DNA of 64,000 nucleotides from Pseudomonas arsenicoxydans (GTDB lineage: Bacteria; Pseudomonadota; Gammaproteobacteria; Pseudomonadales; Pseudomonadaceae), in contig NZ_RCZE01000013.1 in NCBI RefSeq assembly GCF_006438915.1, positions 124,001 to 188,000 of the forward strand, read 5' to 3'. The translations under genes were made by a program, and so were the position numbers. Under the pieces are notes generated by a model that did no database searches, was not told the origin of the DNA, and was given only the letters and a program-made list of their open reading frames with translations. Positions 1 to 8,217 of the stretch are shown here, piece after piece (the stretch's first letter is position 1; each line of letters starts with the position of its first letter).

Positions 1-70
1 CGGTTTTGCAGCCAGGACGGCCCGAAGGTTCGGGAACGTGCAGGTGCAGCGGTTCGTACGCTTGGTTCAT
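1..70 (-). CDS. bkdA1: 2-oxoisovalerate dehydrogenase E1 alpha, N-terminus only (cut by window edge)
   Basis: Only the first 23 codons are present, reading leftward off the window. The peptide begins MNQAYEPLHLHVPEP and continues into SGRPGCKT, which I recognise as the N-terminus of Pseudomonas BkdA1, the E1 alpha subunit of the branched-chain 2-oxo acid dehydrogenase (valine, leucine and isoleucine catabolism, cytoplasm). The divergent Lrp-type gene 186 bp away matches BkdR, which activates the bkd operon in P. putida, so context and sequence agree. The rest of the gene lies outside the window. Confidence 0.8.
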   Translation of the reverse strand, partial: MNQAYEPLHLHVPEPSGRPGCKT

Positions 71-255
71 GGCTTCTACGCTCGATCTTGTGAATTTCTT
101 GTAGTGAGCTGACCGTCATTCTTCTGTGGAAGAAATCTTGTCCTACAACAATCATAGGCCCGGCGAAGAAGAATATTTATCTCTGTTTCGTTGCGCTGGC
201 GATCATTTGAGGATAAAAAATCTGCATAAACACAAAAAACAGGTGGTTTTGTCTC
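71..255. promoter_or_regulatory. bkdR-bkdA1 divergent intergenic region
   Basis: These 185 bp separate two genes that point away from each other. In P. putida the corresponding region carries the BkdR binding sites that activate bkdA1 and repress bkdR. Here the part next to bkdR is A-rich (around 208-245), as expected of an Lrp-family wrapping site. I did not delimit individual boxes. Confidence 0.5.
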
Positions 256-744
256 ATGCGCAAACTGGACCGTACCGATATCGGCATTTTGAACAGCCTT
301 CAGGAGAACGCGCGCATCACCAACGCCGACCTCGCACGCTCGGTCAACCTGTCGCCGACGCCGTGCTTCAACCGGGTCAAGGCGATGGAAGAATTGGGCC
401 TCATTCGTGAGCAGGTGACGCTGCTGGACGCTGATCTGCTGGGGCTGCACGTGAATGTGTTCATTCATGTGAGCCTGGAGAAACAGGTGGAGGAGGCGTT
501 GGCGCATTTCGAAGAGGCGATCTCGGATCGCCCGGAAGTGATGGAGTGCTATTTGATGGCCGGCGACCCGGACTATTTGATTCGGGTATTGGTGCCGACC
601 ATTCAGTCGCTGGAGCGCTTCATGATGGACTTCCTTACCAAAGTCCCCGGTGTGGCGAACATCCGCTCAAGCTTCGCGCTCAAGCAAGTGCGCTACAAAA
701 CCGCACTGCCGTTGCCGGCCAACGGCCTGACCCTCTCGAGCTAG
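256..744 (+). CDS. bkdR: Lrp/AsnC-family activator of branched-chain keto acid dehydrogenase operon
   Basis: A 162-residue Lrp-type regulator of full family length. An N-terminal winged helix-turn-helix (LDRTDIGILNSLQENARI, then DLARSVNLSPTPCFNRV) is followed by the RAM/AsnC effector domain (from about residue 65, ending in SSFALKQVRYKTALPL). The sequence closely follows what I know of P. putida BkdR. That protein binds L-branched-chain amino acids and activates the bkd operon, whose first gene lies divergently upstream. The ATG follows a weak purine-rich stretch, and no better start is apparent. An extragenic inverted repeat follows the stop codon. Confidence 0.9.
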   Translation: MRKLDRTDIGILNSLQENARITNADLARSVNLSPTPCFNRVKAMEELGLIREQVTLLDADLLGLHVNVFIHVSLEKQVEEALAHFEEAISDRPEVMECYLMAGDPDYLIRVLVPTIQSLERFMMDFLTKVPGVANIRSSFALKQVRYKTALPLPANGLTLSS

Positions 745-752
745 CGGCAATC

Positions 753-864
753 GATCGTTCCCACGCTCTGCGTGGGAATGCATCCCGCGACGCTCTGCGT
801 CGCATTACGAATCGGAACGCGGAGCGTCCCAGGCGGCATTCCCACGCGGAGCGTAGGAACGATC
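753..864. repeat. Extragenic palindromic repeat, GATCGTTCCCACGC family, copy 1
   Basis: A long imperfect inverted repeat with outer arms GATCGTTCCCACGCTCTGCG and its complement near 846-864, and an inner pair built on GACGCTCTGCGTC / GACGCGGAGCGTC-like segments. A second copy of the same design lies at 38598-38703. It sits between bkdR and the convergent metallo-hydrolase gene and codes for nothing. This repeat family is common between genes in the P. fluorescens group. Confidence 0.8.
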
Positions 865-877
865 AGCGTGGAGGGCG

Positions 878-1741
878 TCAGAGTTTGTTGATGGGGATTT
901 TCAGGTAGGTCACGCCGTTACTCTCGGCGGGTGGCAAATTCCCGGCCCGCACATTCACCTGAATCGCCGGCAGCAACAGGTTTGGCATGCCCAACCCTGC
1001 ATCGCGTCGGGTGCGCATGTCGACAAACGCCGCCTCTTCAATGCCGTCATGCACGTGAATGTTGCTACTGCGCTGTTCGCCGACGGTAGACATGCACTGG
1101 GATTCGCGGCCATCGGGCGGGTAATCGTGGCAGACGTATAAACGCACACTGGCCGGGAACGCCAGCAGTTTGCGAATCGAGGCAAACAACTGATTGGCGT
1201 TGCCGCCCGGAAAATCGCAACGCGCGGTGCCCACGTCGGGCATGAACAGCGTGTCGCCCACCAGAATCTGCTCACCGTCAATCAGGTAGGCCATGTCCGC
1301 CGGCGTGTGGCCGGGTACGTGCAAGGCGGTGGCCTTGAGATTGCCGATCATGAACGACTCGTCCGGCGCGAACAGATGATCGAATTGCGAACCGTCGACG
1401 CGAAATTCCGGCTCCAGGTTGAACAGGCCTTTGAACACCCCCTGAACCTTGCTGATCGACTGCCCGATCGCAATCTTGCCACCCAGTTCGCGGCGCAGAT
1501 AAGGCGCGGCAGACAAGTGATCGGCATGGGCGTGGGTTTCCAGCAGCCACTGCACCTGCAACTGATGCTCGCGAACAAAAGCGATAATTTTGTCGGGCTG
1601 AACAGTGCACGTTCTGCCGGCTGCCGGATCGTAGTCGAGCACCGGGTCGACGATGGCGCACTGGCCGCCATCGGCTTCGTAGATCACGTAGCTGTAGGTC
1701 GACGAGGCGGGGTCGAGGAAAGCTTCAATCAAGGCAGGCAT
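878..1741 (-). CDS. MBL-fold ETHE1-like persulfide dioxygenase
   Basis: A 287-residue metallo-beta-lactamase-fold protein of the ETHE1/Blh type, predicted to oxidise glutathione persulfide to sulfite with a single iron. Visible motifs are ETHAHADHLSA (HxHxDH), HVPGHTPADMAY, LVGDTLFMPDVGTARCDFPGG (metal Asp and the TARCDF signature of sulfur dioxygenases) and VCHDYPP (last His). The start is the ATG of MPALIEAFLDP; an upstream in-frame ATG would add 21 residues with no family similarity. The divergent neighbour is a TauE/SafE exporter, so persulfide oxidation and sulfite export probably work together. No BigR-type repressor is adjacent. Confidence 0.85.
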   Translation of the reverse strand: MPALIEAFLDPASSTYSYVIYEADGGQCAIVDPVLDYDPAAGRTCTVQPDKIIAFVREHQLQVQWLLETHAHADHLSAAPYLRRELGGKIAIGQSISKVQGVFKGLFNLEPEFRVDGSQFDHLFAPDESFMIGNLKATALHVPGHTPADMAYLIDGEQILVGDTLFMPDVGTARCDFPGGNANQLFASIRKLLAFPASVRLYVCHDYPPDGRESQCMSTVGEQRSSNIHVHDGIEEAAFVDMRTRRDAGLGMPNLLLPAIQVNVRAGNLPPAESNGVTYLKIPINKL

Positions 1742-1903
1742 GGTGAATATTTCTATCTGAACAAGCACTGAGGGTAGATTCATTCTCCCTGCATTGGCCA
1801 GCACCGCATCAATTCATTTAATGAAAATATCTGCGCGGGCTCTATCCTGTCAGTCATCGATACCGGGCGTTCCCGGCCTTTTTGAGCTGATCACGAGTGC
1901 TTT

Positions 1904-2710
1904 ATGTTGCTGGCGAGTTTTTTTGGAGTGGTCATGGGCCTGGTCCTCGGGTTGACCGGGGCGGGCGGTGGGATTCTTGCGGTGCCGGCCCTGGTGTTGG
2001 GGCTGGGGTTGACCATGACCCAGGCCGCGCCCGTCGCCTTGTTTGCGGTCGGCAGTGCGGCGGCGGTCGGGGCAATTGATGGCTTGCGGCATGGCCTGGT
2101 GCGTTATCGCGCGGCACTGCTGATCGCGCTGCTTGGCGCGGTGTTTTCGCCGGTGGGCATTTACTTTGCCCATCAGTTACCGGAAAAAATCCTGATGATT
2201 CTGTTCAGCCTGCTGATGGTCATGGTCGCCTGGCGGATGCTGCGCCGTGAGCGTCAGGACGAGGGGCCGAGCGATCATGGCCATGCCAACTGGGGGCAGA
2301 AGAACTGCATGCTCGATCAGCAGACCGGGCGCTTTTCCTGGACCGCCAAATGCACCGCGACGCTGGCGGCGCTTGGCGCGGTGACGGGCGTGGTGTCCGG
2401 GCTGCTGGGCGTGGGCGGCGGTTTTCTGATCGTGCCGGCGTTCAAGCAACTGACTGACGTGCAGATGCGCGGGATCATCGCCACGTCCTTGATGGTGATC
2501 AGCCTGATTTCCGCGATCGGCGTGGTCGGCGCGTTTCACGCGGGCGTGCGCATCGATAGTCTCGGTGCCAGTTTCATCGTTGCCAGCATCGTCGGCATGA
2601 TCATCGGCCGCAAGCTGTGCGCACACGTGCCCGCACGGGCGTTGCAAGTCGGCTTTGCCAGCGTCTGCCTTGTGATCGCCGCGTTCATGCTGTTCAGGGC
2701 TGGCGTCTAA
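1904..2710 (+). CDS. TauE/SafE-family sulfite or anion exporter
   Basis: A 268-residue inner-membrane protein with about eight hydrophobic segments arranged as two TauE/SafE half-repeats. Each half has the small-residue signature (GLTGAGGGILAVPAL near residue 17 and SGLLGVGGGFLIVPA near 165). A charged cytoplasmic loop (roughly 110-145) separates them. Members of this family export sulfite, sulfoacetate or similar anions. The divergent persulfide dioxygenase makes sulfite, which suggests sulfite as the substrate, but this is inferred from context only. Confidence 0.85.
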   Translation: MLLASFFGVVMGLVLGLTGAGGGILAVPALVLGLGLTMTQAAPVALFAVGSAAAVGAIDGLRHGLVRYRAALLIALLGAVFSPVGIYFAHQLPEKILMILFSLLMVMVAWRMLRRERQDEGPSDHGHANWGQKNCMLDQQTGRFSWTAKCTATLAALGAVTGVVSGLLGVGGGFLIVPAFKQLTDVQMRGIIATSLMVISLISAIGVVGAFHAGVRIDSLGASFIVASIVGMIIGRKLCAHVPARALQVGFASVCLVIAAFMLFRAGV

Positions 2711-2763
2711 AACAACACCTGCCTGTGGGCAGGCCCGCTCTCATCCCATCGAAGCGTCTGACT

Positions 2764-2777
2764 GCTACCCAAGTAGC
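2764..2777 (+). promoter_or_regulatory. Putative alcohol-regulon operator (nosP), CTAC-N4-GTAG dyad
   Basis: GCTACCCAAGTAGC is a perfect 5-bp inverted repeat with a 4-bp spacer, centred about 73 bp before the nosP start. It is the best copy of an element found before seven transcription units of the PQQ alcohol regulon in this window. It is immediately followed by ATTCG, also found after the matching element before pqqA. A LuxR/NarL-type dimer such as AgmR could bind it; this is inferred. Confidence 0.5.
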
Positions 2778-2842
2778 ATTCGTTGCACGCCACCGGTTTC
2801 GTAAACTCCCTGCTCAACCATACGCACCTGCGGGAGGCGACG

Positions 2843-4006
2843 ATGCAGCAGGTCCAGGGTGAAGGTGTCGTCAGCGCAATGTCCCAGGCCACCGATGCCC
2901 GGCAAGTGGCGCAGGAACTGGCGCGTCAATTGCTGCACCCGCATCTGGGCTTCGTGCTCTTTTTCTGTTCCGCCGAGTATGACTTGCAAGCACTGGGGCA
3001 AGCCTTGCAAGACAGTTTCGGGGGGATTCGCCTGGTGGGCTGCACCAGCGCCGGGGAAATCACCCCGTTGGGCTATGGACGCAATTGCGTGACGGCGGTC
3101 GGGTTCGATCACCGGCATTTTTCCATTGCGCTCGAGTTGATCGACGAGATGGAGCGCTTCAGCCTGATCGATGCGCAGCAGATGGTCGAGCGCCTGGTCA
3201 GCGGCTGTCGCAGTAACACCCTGGCACCGATCAAGGGCAACAGTTTTGCCCTGACCCTGCTCGATGGTTTGTCCAGCCGAGAAGAAATGGTCCTCGCGGC
3301 CTTGAGTGCGGCATTGGGCGACATTCCGCATTTCGGCGGTTCCGCTGGCGACGACAATTACCTGACCCATACCCATGTCTACTTCGACGGCGAGTTCCAC
3401 AGTGGCGCGGCGGTCGTCGTGCTGGTCAACACCTGGCTGGATTTCGAAGTGTTCACCACCCACCACATGCTGCCGCGGGCCGAAAAACTGGTGGTCACCG
3501 GGGCCGACAGCGCCTCACGCCGTGTCTATGAACTCAATGCGGAACCCGCCGCCGCCGAGTACGCGCGGCTCATCGGCGTGCCCGTGAACGAGCTGGATCA
3601 CCGGATTTTCGCCGCGCACCCGTTGGCCGTGAGGATCAACGAACAATATTACGTGCGCGCCATCCAGCAGGTGCACGCGGACTTGAGCCTGAGTTTTTAC
3701 TGCGCCGTGGAGACTGGCATCGTGCTCACCGCCATGACCCCAGGGCCCATGCTGCCGAACCTGAAAAGCCTGTTCGAAGGATTGGAGGAGCGCTTGGGTG
3801 AGCTGTTGCTGACCATCGGTTGCGACTGTTTTCTCCGGCGTCTGGAACTGGAAGTCGACGGCAGTCTCGACGAGATCGGGACGTTTTTGCGCGAGCAACG
3901 GGTGATGGGTTTCAACACCTACGGAGAACAGTTCAATGGCATGCACATCAACCAGACCTTCACCGGCGTTGCCATTGCCCGCGGCCGTGCCCCAGGACAT
4001 CGCTGA
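2843..4006 (+). CDS. nosP: FIST-domain sensory protein NosP
   Basis: A 387-residue soluble protein with FIST N-terminal (about 25-225) and FIST C-terminal (about 225-365) domains, including the GCTSAGEI and GSAGDDNY motifs of the family. In P. aeruginosa the equivalent gene beside nahK encodes NosP, a heme protein that binds nitric oxide and controls the NahK kinase. The chosen ATG at 2843 has GGGAGG six bases upstream; an earlier in-frame ATG at 2783 lacks a ribosome site and overlaps the proposed operator. Its 3' end overlaps the kinase gene by about 20 bp, implying coupled translation of sensor and kinase. Function is transferred from the P. aeruginosa locus. Confidence 0.8.
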   Translation: MQQVQGEGVVSAMSQATDARQVAQELARQLLHPHLGFVLFFCSAEYDLQALGQALQDSFGGIRLVGCTSAGEITPLGYGRNCVTAVGFDHRHFSIALELIDEMERFSLIDAQQMVERLVSGCRSNTLAPIKGNSFALTLLDGLSSREEMVLAALSAALGDIPHFGGSAGDDNYLTHTHVYFDGEFHSGAAVVVLVNTWLDFEVFTTHHMLPRAEKLVVTGADSASRRVYELNAEPAAAEYARLIGVPVNELDHRIFAAHPLAVRINEQYYVRAIQQVHADLSLSFYCAVETGIVLTAMTPGPMLPNLKSLFEGLEERLGELLLTIGCDCFLRRLELEVDGSLDEIGTFLREQRVMGFNTYGEQFNGMHINQTFTGVAIARGRAPGHR

Positions 4007-6569
4007 GCTGCAGGTCGAACTGGCCAGCCTGCGCCACGACAACCATAAACTGCAGCGCATCAACGCAGCGCTGATCGAGCGCATCGAGTCGGGCATCACC
4101 CGGGGCAATGACCCGTACGCGGCGTTCCAGCACTCGGTGGTGCTGGCCGAGCAGGTCCGTGAGCGCACCGATGCCTTGAACCAGGCCATGGCCGAACTCA
4201 AGGCCGGCAACCATTTGCTCAGCGAGGCCCGCCTGCGCGCCGAGACCGCGCATCGACACCTGATCGATGCCATCGAGAGCATTTCCGATGCCTTCGTATT
4301 GTTCGACGCCGAGCAGCGTATCGTTCTGTTCAACAGTCGCTTCAAGGCGTTCTGGCGCAACAGCCGAGTGCGGATCAGCGCGGGCATGCGCCTGACCGAG
4401 GTCAAGCGCCTGATGATGAGCAATGGGCTGTTCACCGAAGAACCGCGCGGGCAGGCCGACGAGAGTCTGCTGTATCGCTTGCAGAACGGGCGTTGGCTGC
4501 AAGTCAGCGAGCGGCCGACCCAGGAAGGTGGGAGGGTGATGCTGTTCACCGACATTACCGAGGTCAAACTCAGCGAAACCGTCCGCCGCGAACAGGCTGT
4601 GGCGCAGAAGTCGCATTTGTTACAGCGGGCGGTCGATAACCTGTCCCAAGGTGTGGCCATGGTCAACGCCGAGGGCATTCTGGAATTGTGGAACCGGCGT
4701 TTCCTCGAATTGAGCGGGTTGGCGCCAGTCGCGGCCCATCGCCTGTTTGCTGAAGTGATGGTGGACAGCGAGCTGAACCTGCTGACCCCGGCCAGTCACG
4801 ATGGCAATGGGCGGCCGGTACAGGAATGCGAGCAACGCCTCTATGACGGCCGGGTCCTGGAAATCCGCACGCACCCGTTGCCGACCGGCGGCTTCGTCAA
4901 CACCTTCACCGACATCACCGAACGCTACCAGCACGCCCAGACGCTGAGTGAAAGCGAGCGCTGGATTCGCCTCATCACCGACCACGTACCGGCGCTGATC
5001 GCCTACCTCAATGCCGATCTTGTCTACGAGTTCACCAACAAAGTCTACGAAGAGTGGTACTGCTGGCCCCGGGGCGTAATGCTCGGCCAAAGCCTGCGCG
5101 AAGTGCACAGCGAACAGCATTACCAGCGTCTGGAGTCTTACGTGGCGAGAGCGCTGGCCGGCGAGAGCGTCACGTTCGAGTTCGCCGAGACCAACGTCAA
5201 TAATCAGGAGCGCTACATGCTGCGCTCCTACGTGCCCAATCGCCTGGCCACCGGGGAAGTGGTGGGGATTTTCGTGTTGATCCGCGACATCACCGAGCGT
5301 CGTCGCACTGCCGAGGCGCTGCATCAGGCGTATCAGAATCTTGAGCTGCGGGTGCGTGAACGCACGGCGGAGTTGACCACCCTCAATGATCAGTTGTTGC
5401 GTGAAATCGAAGAGCGCCGCCAGGTGGAGTCACGGTTGCGCGAGGCCAAGCTCGAAGCCGAGCACGCCAATCTGTCAAAGACCAAGTTTCTGGCAGCCGT
5501 CAGCCACGATTTGCTGCAACCGCTGAACGCCGCCCGTTTGTTTACCAGTGCGTTGCTGGAGCGGCGTGAACCGATTTGCAACGAGATTCTGGTGCGTAAT
5601 GTCAGTAACTCCCTGGAAGATGTAGAGAACCTGCTGGGCACGCTGGTAGACATTTCCAAGCTCGATGCCGGGGTCATCAAAGCCGATATTGCGCCGTTCG
5701 CCCTGAGCGAACTGCTGGAAAACCTCGCGGCTGAATACACTCAGGTGGCACGCAGCGAGGGCCTTGAGCTGCATTTCATTGCCTGTTCGGCGCTGGTGCG
5801 CAGTGACATCCAGTTGCTGGCGCGCATTCTGCGCAACCTGTTGAGCAACGCGATTCGCTACACCTACAGTGGCCGGGTGGTACTCGGGTGCCGGCGCCTG
5901 CATCAGCGGTTGTCGATTCAGGTCTGGGACACCGGCATGGGCATCGCCGACAATCGCCTGGAAGAGATTTTCCAGGAGTTCAAACGCGGTGACGTGCAGC
6001 GTCCGGACCAGGATCGTGGGCTGGGGTTAGGCCTGGCCATTGTCGAGAAAATCGCTGGCATCCTCGGGCATCGGATTCATGTGCGCTCTTGGCCGGGAAA
6101 GGGCTCGATGTTCTCGGTCGAAGTGCCGTTGAGCGCAACGGCCCCCAAGCCATTGCCAACCTTGCAGATGAGCGAACCGATGCTTGAACGCCTGCGCGGG
6201 GCAAGGGTGTGGGTGCTGGACAACGACGCCACCATTTGCGCTGGCATGCGCACCTTGCTCGAAGGCTGGGGCTGTCGGGTGGTGACGGCGCTGTCGGAAG
6301 AGGACCTGGCGCCTAAAGTGGACAACTACCACGCCGAGGTTGACCTGTTGATCGCCGATTACCATCTGGACAACGATCAAAATGGCGTGGACGCCGTGGC
6401 CCGGATCAATGCCTGCCGCACGTCACCCATCCCGGCGATGATGATCACCGCCAACTACAGCAACGAACTCAAACAGCAGATCCGCGAACTGGGCCACACC
6501 CTGATGCATAAACCGGTGCGGCCGATGAAGCTGAAGACGGCGATGAGTCATTTGCTCACTCGACCTTGA
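3987..6569 (+). CDS. nahK: Hybrid sensor histidine kinase NahK (ErcS')
   Basis: About 860 residues with no membrane segment. Order: coiled coil (about 5-85), PAS1 (about 91-200), PAS2 (about 213-315), PAS3 (about 328-445), second coiled coil, HisKA with phospho-acceptor in AVSHDLLQPLNAARL (His about 507), HATPase_c (SNAIRYT, DTGMGIADN, GLGLGLAIVEKI) and a C-terminal receiver with Asp about 791 in IADYHLDND. There is no output domain, so phosphoryl groups must leave through an Hpt or another regulator. The GTG at 3987 is preferred over the ATG at 3936 because it gives a short overlap with nosP and skips a low-complexity stretch. In P. aeruginosa the homologue works with NosP and affects biofilm and ethanol oxidation signalling. 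Confidence 0.85.
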   Translation: MPQDIAELQVELASLRHDNHKLQRINAALIERIESGITRGNDPYAAFQHSVVLAEQVRERTDALNQAMAELKAGNHLLSEARLRAETAHRHLIDAIESISDAFVLFDAEQRIVLFNSRFKAFWRNSRVRISAGMRLTEVKRLMMSNGLFTEEPRGQADESLLYRLQNGRWLQVSERPTQEGGRVMLFTDITEVKLSETVRREQAVAQKSHLLQRAVDNLSQGVAMVNAEGILELWNRRFLELSGLAPVAAHRLFAEVMVDSELNLLTPASHDGNGRPVQECEQRLYDGRVLEIRTHPLPTGGFVNTFTDITERYQHAQTLSESERWIRLITDHVPALIAYLNADLVYEFTNKVYEEWYCWPRGVMLGQSLREVHSEQHYQRLESYVARALAGESVTFEFAETNVNNQERYMLRSYVPNRLATGEVVGIFVLIRDITERRRTAEALHQAYQNLELRVRERTAELTTLNDQLLREIEERRQVESRLREAKLEAEHANLSKTKFLAAVSHDLLQPLNAARLFTSALLERREPICNEILVRNVSNSLEDVENLLGTLVDISKLDAGVIKADIAPFALSELLENLAAEYTQVARSEGLELHFIACSALVRSDIQLLARILRNLLSNAIRYTYSGRVVLGCRRLHQRLSIQVWDTGMGIADNRLEEIFQEFKRGDVQRPDQDRGLGLGLAIVEKIAGILGHRIHVRSWPGKGSMFSVEVPLSATAPKPLPTLQMSEPMLERLRGARVWVLDNDATICAGMRTLLEGWGCRVVTALSEEDLAPKVDNYHAEVDLLIADYHLDNDQNGVDAVARINACRTSPIPAMMITANYSNELKQQIRELGHTLMHKPVRPMKLKTAMSHLLTRP

Positions 6570-6594
6570 CTCCAAGGGCGCTAGTACCGGCCTC

Positions 6595-6687
6595 TTCGCG
6601 AGCAAGCCCGCTCCCACATTTGATCTCCAGTGATCACAGAATTTGTGACGATCAAAGATCTAATGTGGGAGCGGGCTTGCTCGCGAA
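6595..6687. repeat. REP-type inverted repeat (TTCGCGAGCAAGCCCGCTCC family)
   Basis: Arms of 26 bp (6595-6620 and 6662-6687) are perfect reverse complements around a 41-bp loop. They belong to the commonest repeat in this window, also at 8112, 19005, 22559, 32221, 35043, 49448 and 63863. It lies between the convergent nahK and agmR genes. Confidence 0.85.
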
Positions 6688-6710
6688 TGGGGCGACGCGG
6701 TCTCCCTTTT

Positions 6711-7376
6711 TCAACGCCGCATGTAAGACCCGAAATCAATATCCCCGGCACTCAAGATCGCCTGCACCCGATTGTGCACGTTGAGTTTGCGCAGGATCGC
6801 CGAAACGTGAGCCTTGACGGTGGTCTCGGCGATTTCCAGGGTGTAGGCGATCTGCTTGTTCGATTCGCCCTTGGTCATGCGTTCAAGCACCTGCAATTGC
6901 TTGCGGGTCAGGGCCTGGAGCAGTTCAGGGGGAAAGCTCGGCGTGTCGTTCATCCGGCGGGGGGTGTTGGTTCGGGTGGTGCGGATGATGTCCGGCGGCA
7001 AATACACGTTGCCATTGAGAATTTGCTGGATGGCCTCGGTCATTTGCGTGCGCGGGGACGACTTGGTAATGAAACCCACCGCGCCGTAGGTAATGGCTTG
7101 CAGGACGATCTGTTTGTCCTGCTCGGCCGAGACAATGACCACCGGAATGGTCGGGGCTTCATTGCGCAGATTGATCAAGCCATTAAGCCCATGCATGCCG
7201 GGCATGTTCAGGTCGAGCAGGATCAGGTCCAGGTCGTCGTGTTCCTGGGTCAGGGCCAGGGCACTGTCGAGGTCGGCGGTTTCCATGACTTCGGTGCCCG
7301 GGAAACCGTCGCTGATGACGTTATGAATCGCTTCGCGAAACAGCGGGTGATCGTCGGCAATCAGAATTTTGTACAT
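6711..7376 (-). CDS. agmR: LuxR/NarL-family response regulator AgmR (ErbR)
   Basis: A 221-residue two-component response regulator, the length of Pseudomonas AgmR. The receiver domain has acidic residues ADD at 7-9, phospho-acceptor Asp55 in LILLDLNMPG and the conserved Lys in GFITKSS. A linker of about 35 residues leads to a C-terminal LuxR-type helix-turn-helix (LTRKQLQVLERMTKGESNKQ, then IAETTVKAHVSAILRKL). In P. aeruginosa and P. putida this protein activates the PQQ alcohol dehydrogenase, cytochrome c550 and pqq genes. It is the natural candidate to bind the CTAC-N4-GTAG elements found before those genes here. Its own upstream region of 56 bp has no such element. Confidence 0.85.
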   Translation of the reverse strand: MYKILIADDHPLFREAIHNVISDGFPGTEVMETADLDSALALTQEHDDLDLILLDLNMPGMHGLNGLINLRNEAPTIPVVIVSAEQDKQIVLQAITYGAVGFITKSSPRTQMTEAIQQILNGNVYLPPDIIRTTRTNTPRRMNDTPSFPPELLQALTRKQLQVLERMTKGESNKQIAYTLEIAETTVKAHVSAILRKLNVHNRVQAILSAGDIDFGSYMRR

Positions 7377-7432
7377 AGCCTTTCACCTCATTATTTTGAT
7401 TAGGGTGTGGCAACAACACGCCAGCGTAAAGA

Positions 7433-7990
7433 TCAGGGGAAAGGCTCGGGGCGGGCCGGTGTCACGGCAAGCCCGGCCGATTGCCAGGCATCGAGGCCGT
7501 CGCGATACCAATACAGTGTCTTATAGCCCATCGCGGACGCTCGTTTGACGGCGTTCCAGCTCAGCCAGCAGTCGGCGCGGCAATAAAAGACCAGCGGTCG
7601 TGCCGGGTCCCCGGCGGTTAATGCCTTGAGGTTACGCGCAAAATAACCTTGCCAGTCGGGCGTCAGGTCACCGTCGCCGGTGTTGGCCAGCCAGTGGCTG
7701 CCGGGCAGGTTTTCATGGGGCTGGTCTTCGATGAATTGGCCTTGCAGCCATTGGCGGCGGTAGACATCGATCAGCAGCGGTGGCGGCGTTTGACTGAGCA
7801 GTGTTTGCAAGGCCGGGGTGTCAACAATGGTCGCGCCTTGCAGGCTGTCCGGCGTCGGGCTGCGGTACAGGTTGATGCGATAGCCGTCGGCGGAAAACAG
7901 TGGTGATTCGGCGTGCGCAGCACTCAGCACCAGGCAGAGCGGCAGCGCAGCGAAAGAAGGGCGCAACAGACAACGTCGGGCACGCGGCAT
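7433..7990 (-). CDS. PQQ-dependent catabolism-associated CXXCW-motif (rhodanese-like) protein
   Basis: A 185-residue exported protein. A signal peptide ends near AAHAES (residue 28). The rest is rhodanese-like, with LLIDVYRR near the middle and FYCRADCWLSWNAVKRA near 140, where two cysteines and a Trp form the motif that names the family. These proteins occur only beside PQQ alcohol or methanol dehydrogenase systems, and their reaction is unknown. A role in periplasmic sulfur or thiol relay with the SoxYZ-like carrier downstream is possible. It has its own proposed operator about 85 bp upstream (8070-8081), separated from the ABC operon by a repeat. Confidence 0.85.
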   Translation of the reverse strand: MPRARRCLLRPSFAALPLCLVLSAAHAESPLFSADGYRINLYRSPTPDSLQGATIVDTPALQTLLSQTPPPLLIDVYRRQWLQGQFIEDQPHENLPGSHWLANTGDGDLTPDWQGYFARNLKALTAGDPARPLVFYCRADCWLSWNAVKRASAMGYKTLYWYRDGLDAWQSAGLAVTPARPEPFP

Positions 7991-8069
7991 GGGGTCGATC
8001 CTTATAGTTATGGACCCATTACATGCCAGGCAGGGCGCTTTGGGAATGCGACGATAGACAGGGAAACCA

Positions 8070-8081
8070 GTACTAAAGTAG
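8070..8081 (-). promoter_or_regulatory. Putative alcohol-regulon operator upstream of the CXXCW gene
   Basis: Read on the minus strand the core is CTAC-TTTA-GTAC. The extended plus-strand form CCAGTACTAAAGTAGTAA (8067-8084) matches the element before the binding-protein gene at 12010-12027 in 16 of 18 bases. Both are centred about 85 bp before their start codons. Shared sequence and spacing argue for one regulator, probably AgmR. Confidence 0.55.
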
Positions 8082-8111
8082 TAATTTCAACGCCCTGCTG
8101 ATGGAGATCAA

Positions 8112-8203
8112 CTGTAGGAGCGGGCTTGCTCGCGAAAGCGGTGTATCAGACGACATTGATGTTGGCTGACAGATCGCTTTCGCGAGCAAGCCCGCTCCCA
8201 CAG
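8112..8203. repeat. REP-type inverted repeat (TTCGCGAGCAAGCCCGCTCC family)
   Basis: Arms of about 28 bp at 8112-8140 and 8175-8203 face each other around a 34-bp loop. It separates the end of the ABC permease gene from the upstream region of the CXXCW gene on the same strand, and may act as a transcription or mRNA-stability boundary. Confidence 0.8.
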
Positions 8204-8217
8204 TTGGATTTGGGTGG

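Noticed and set aside
2721..2734. Terminator hairpin after the TauE gene (GCCTGTGGGCAGGC)
   Set aside because: The stem is short and no T-tract follows.
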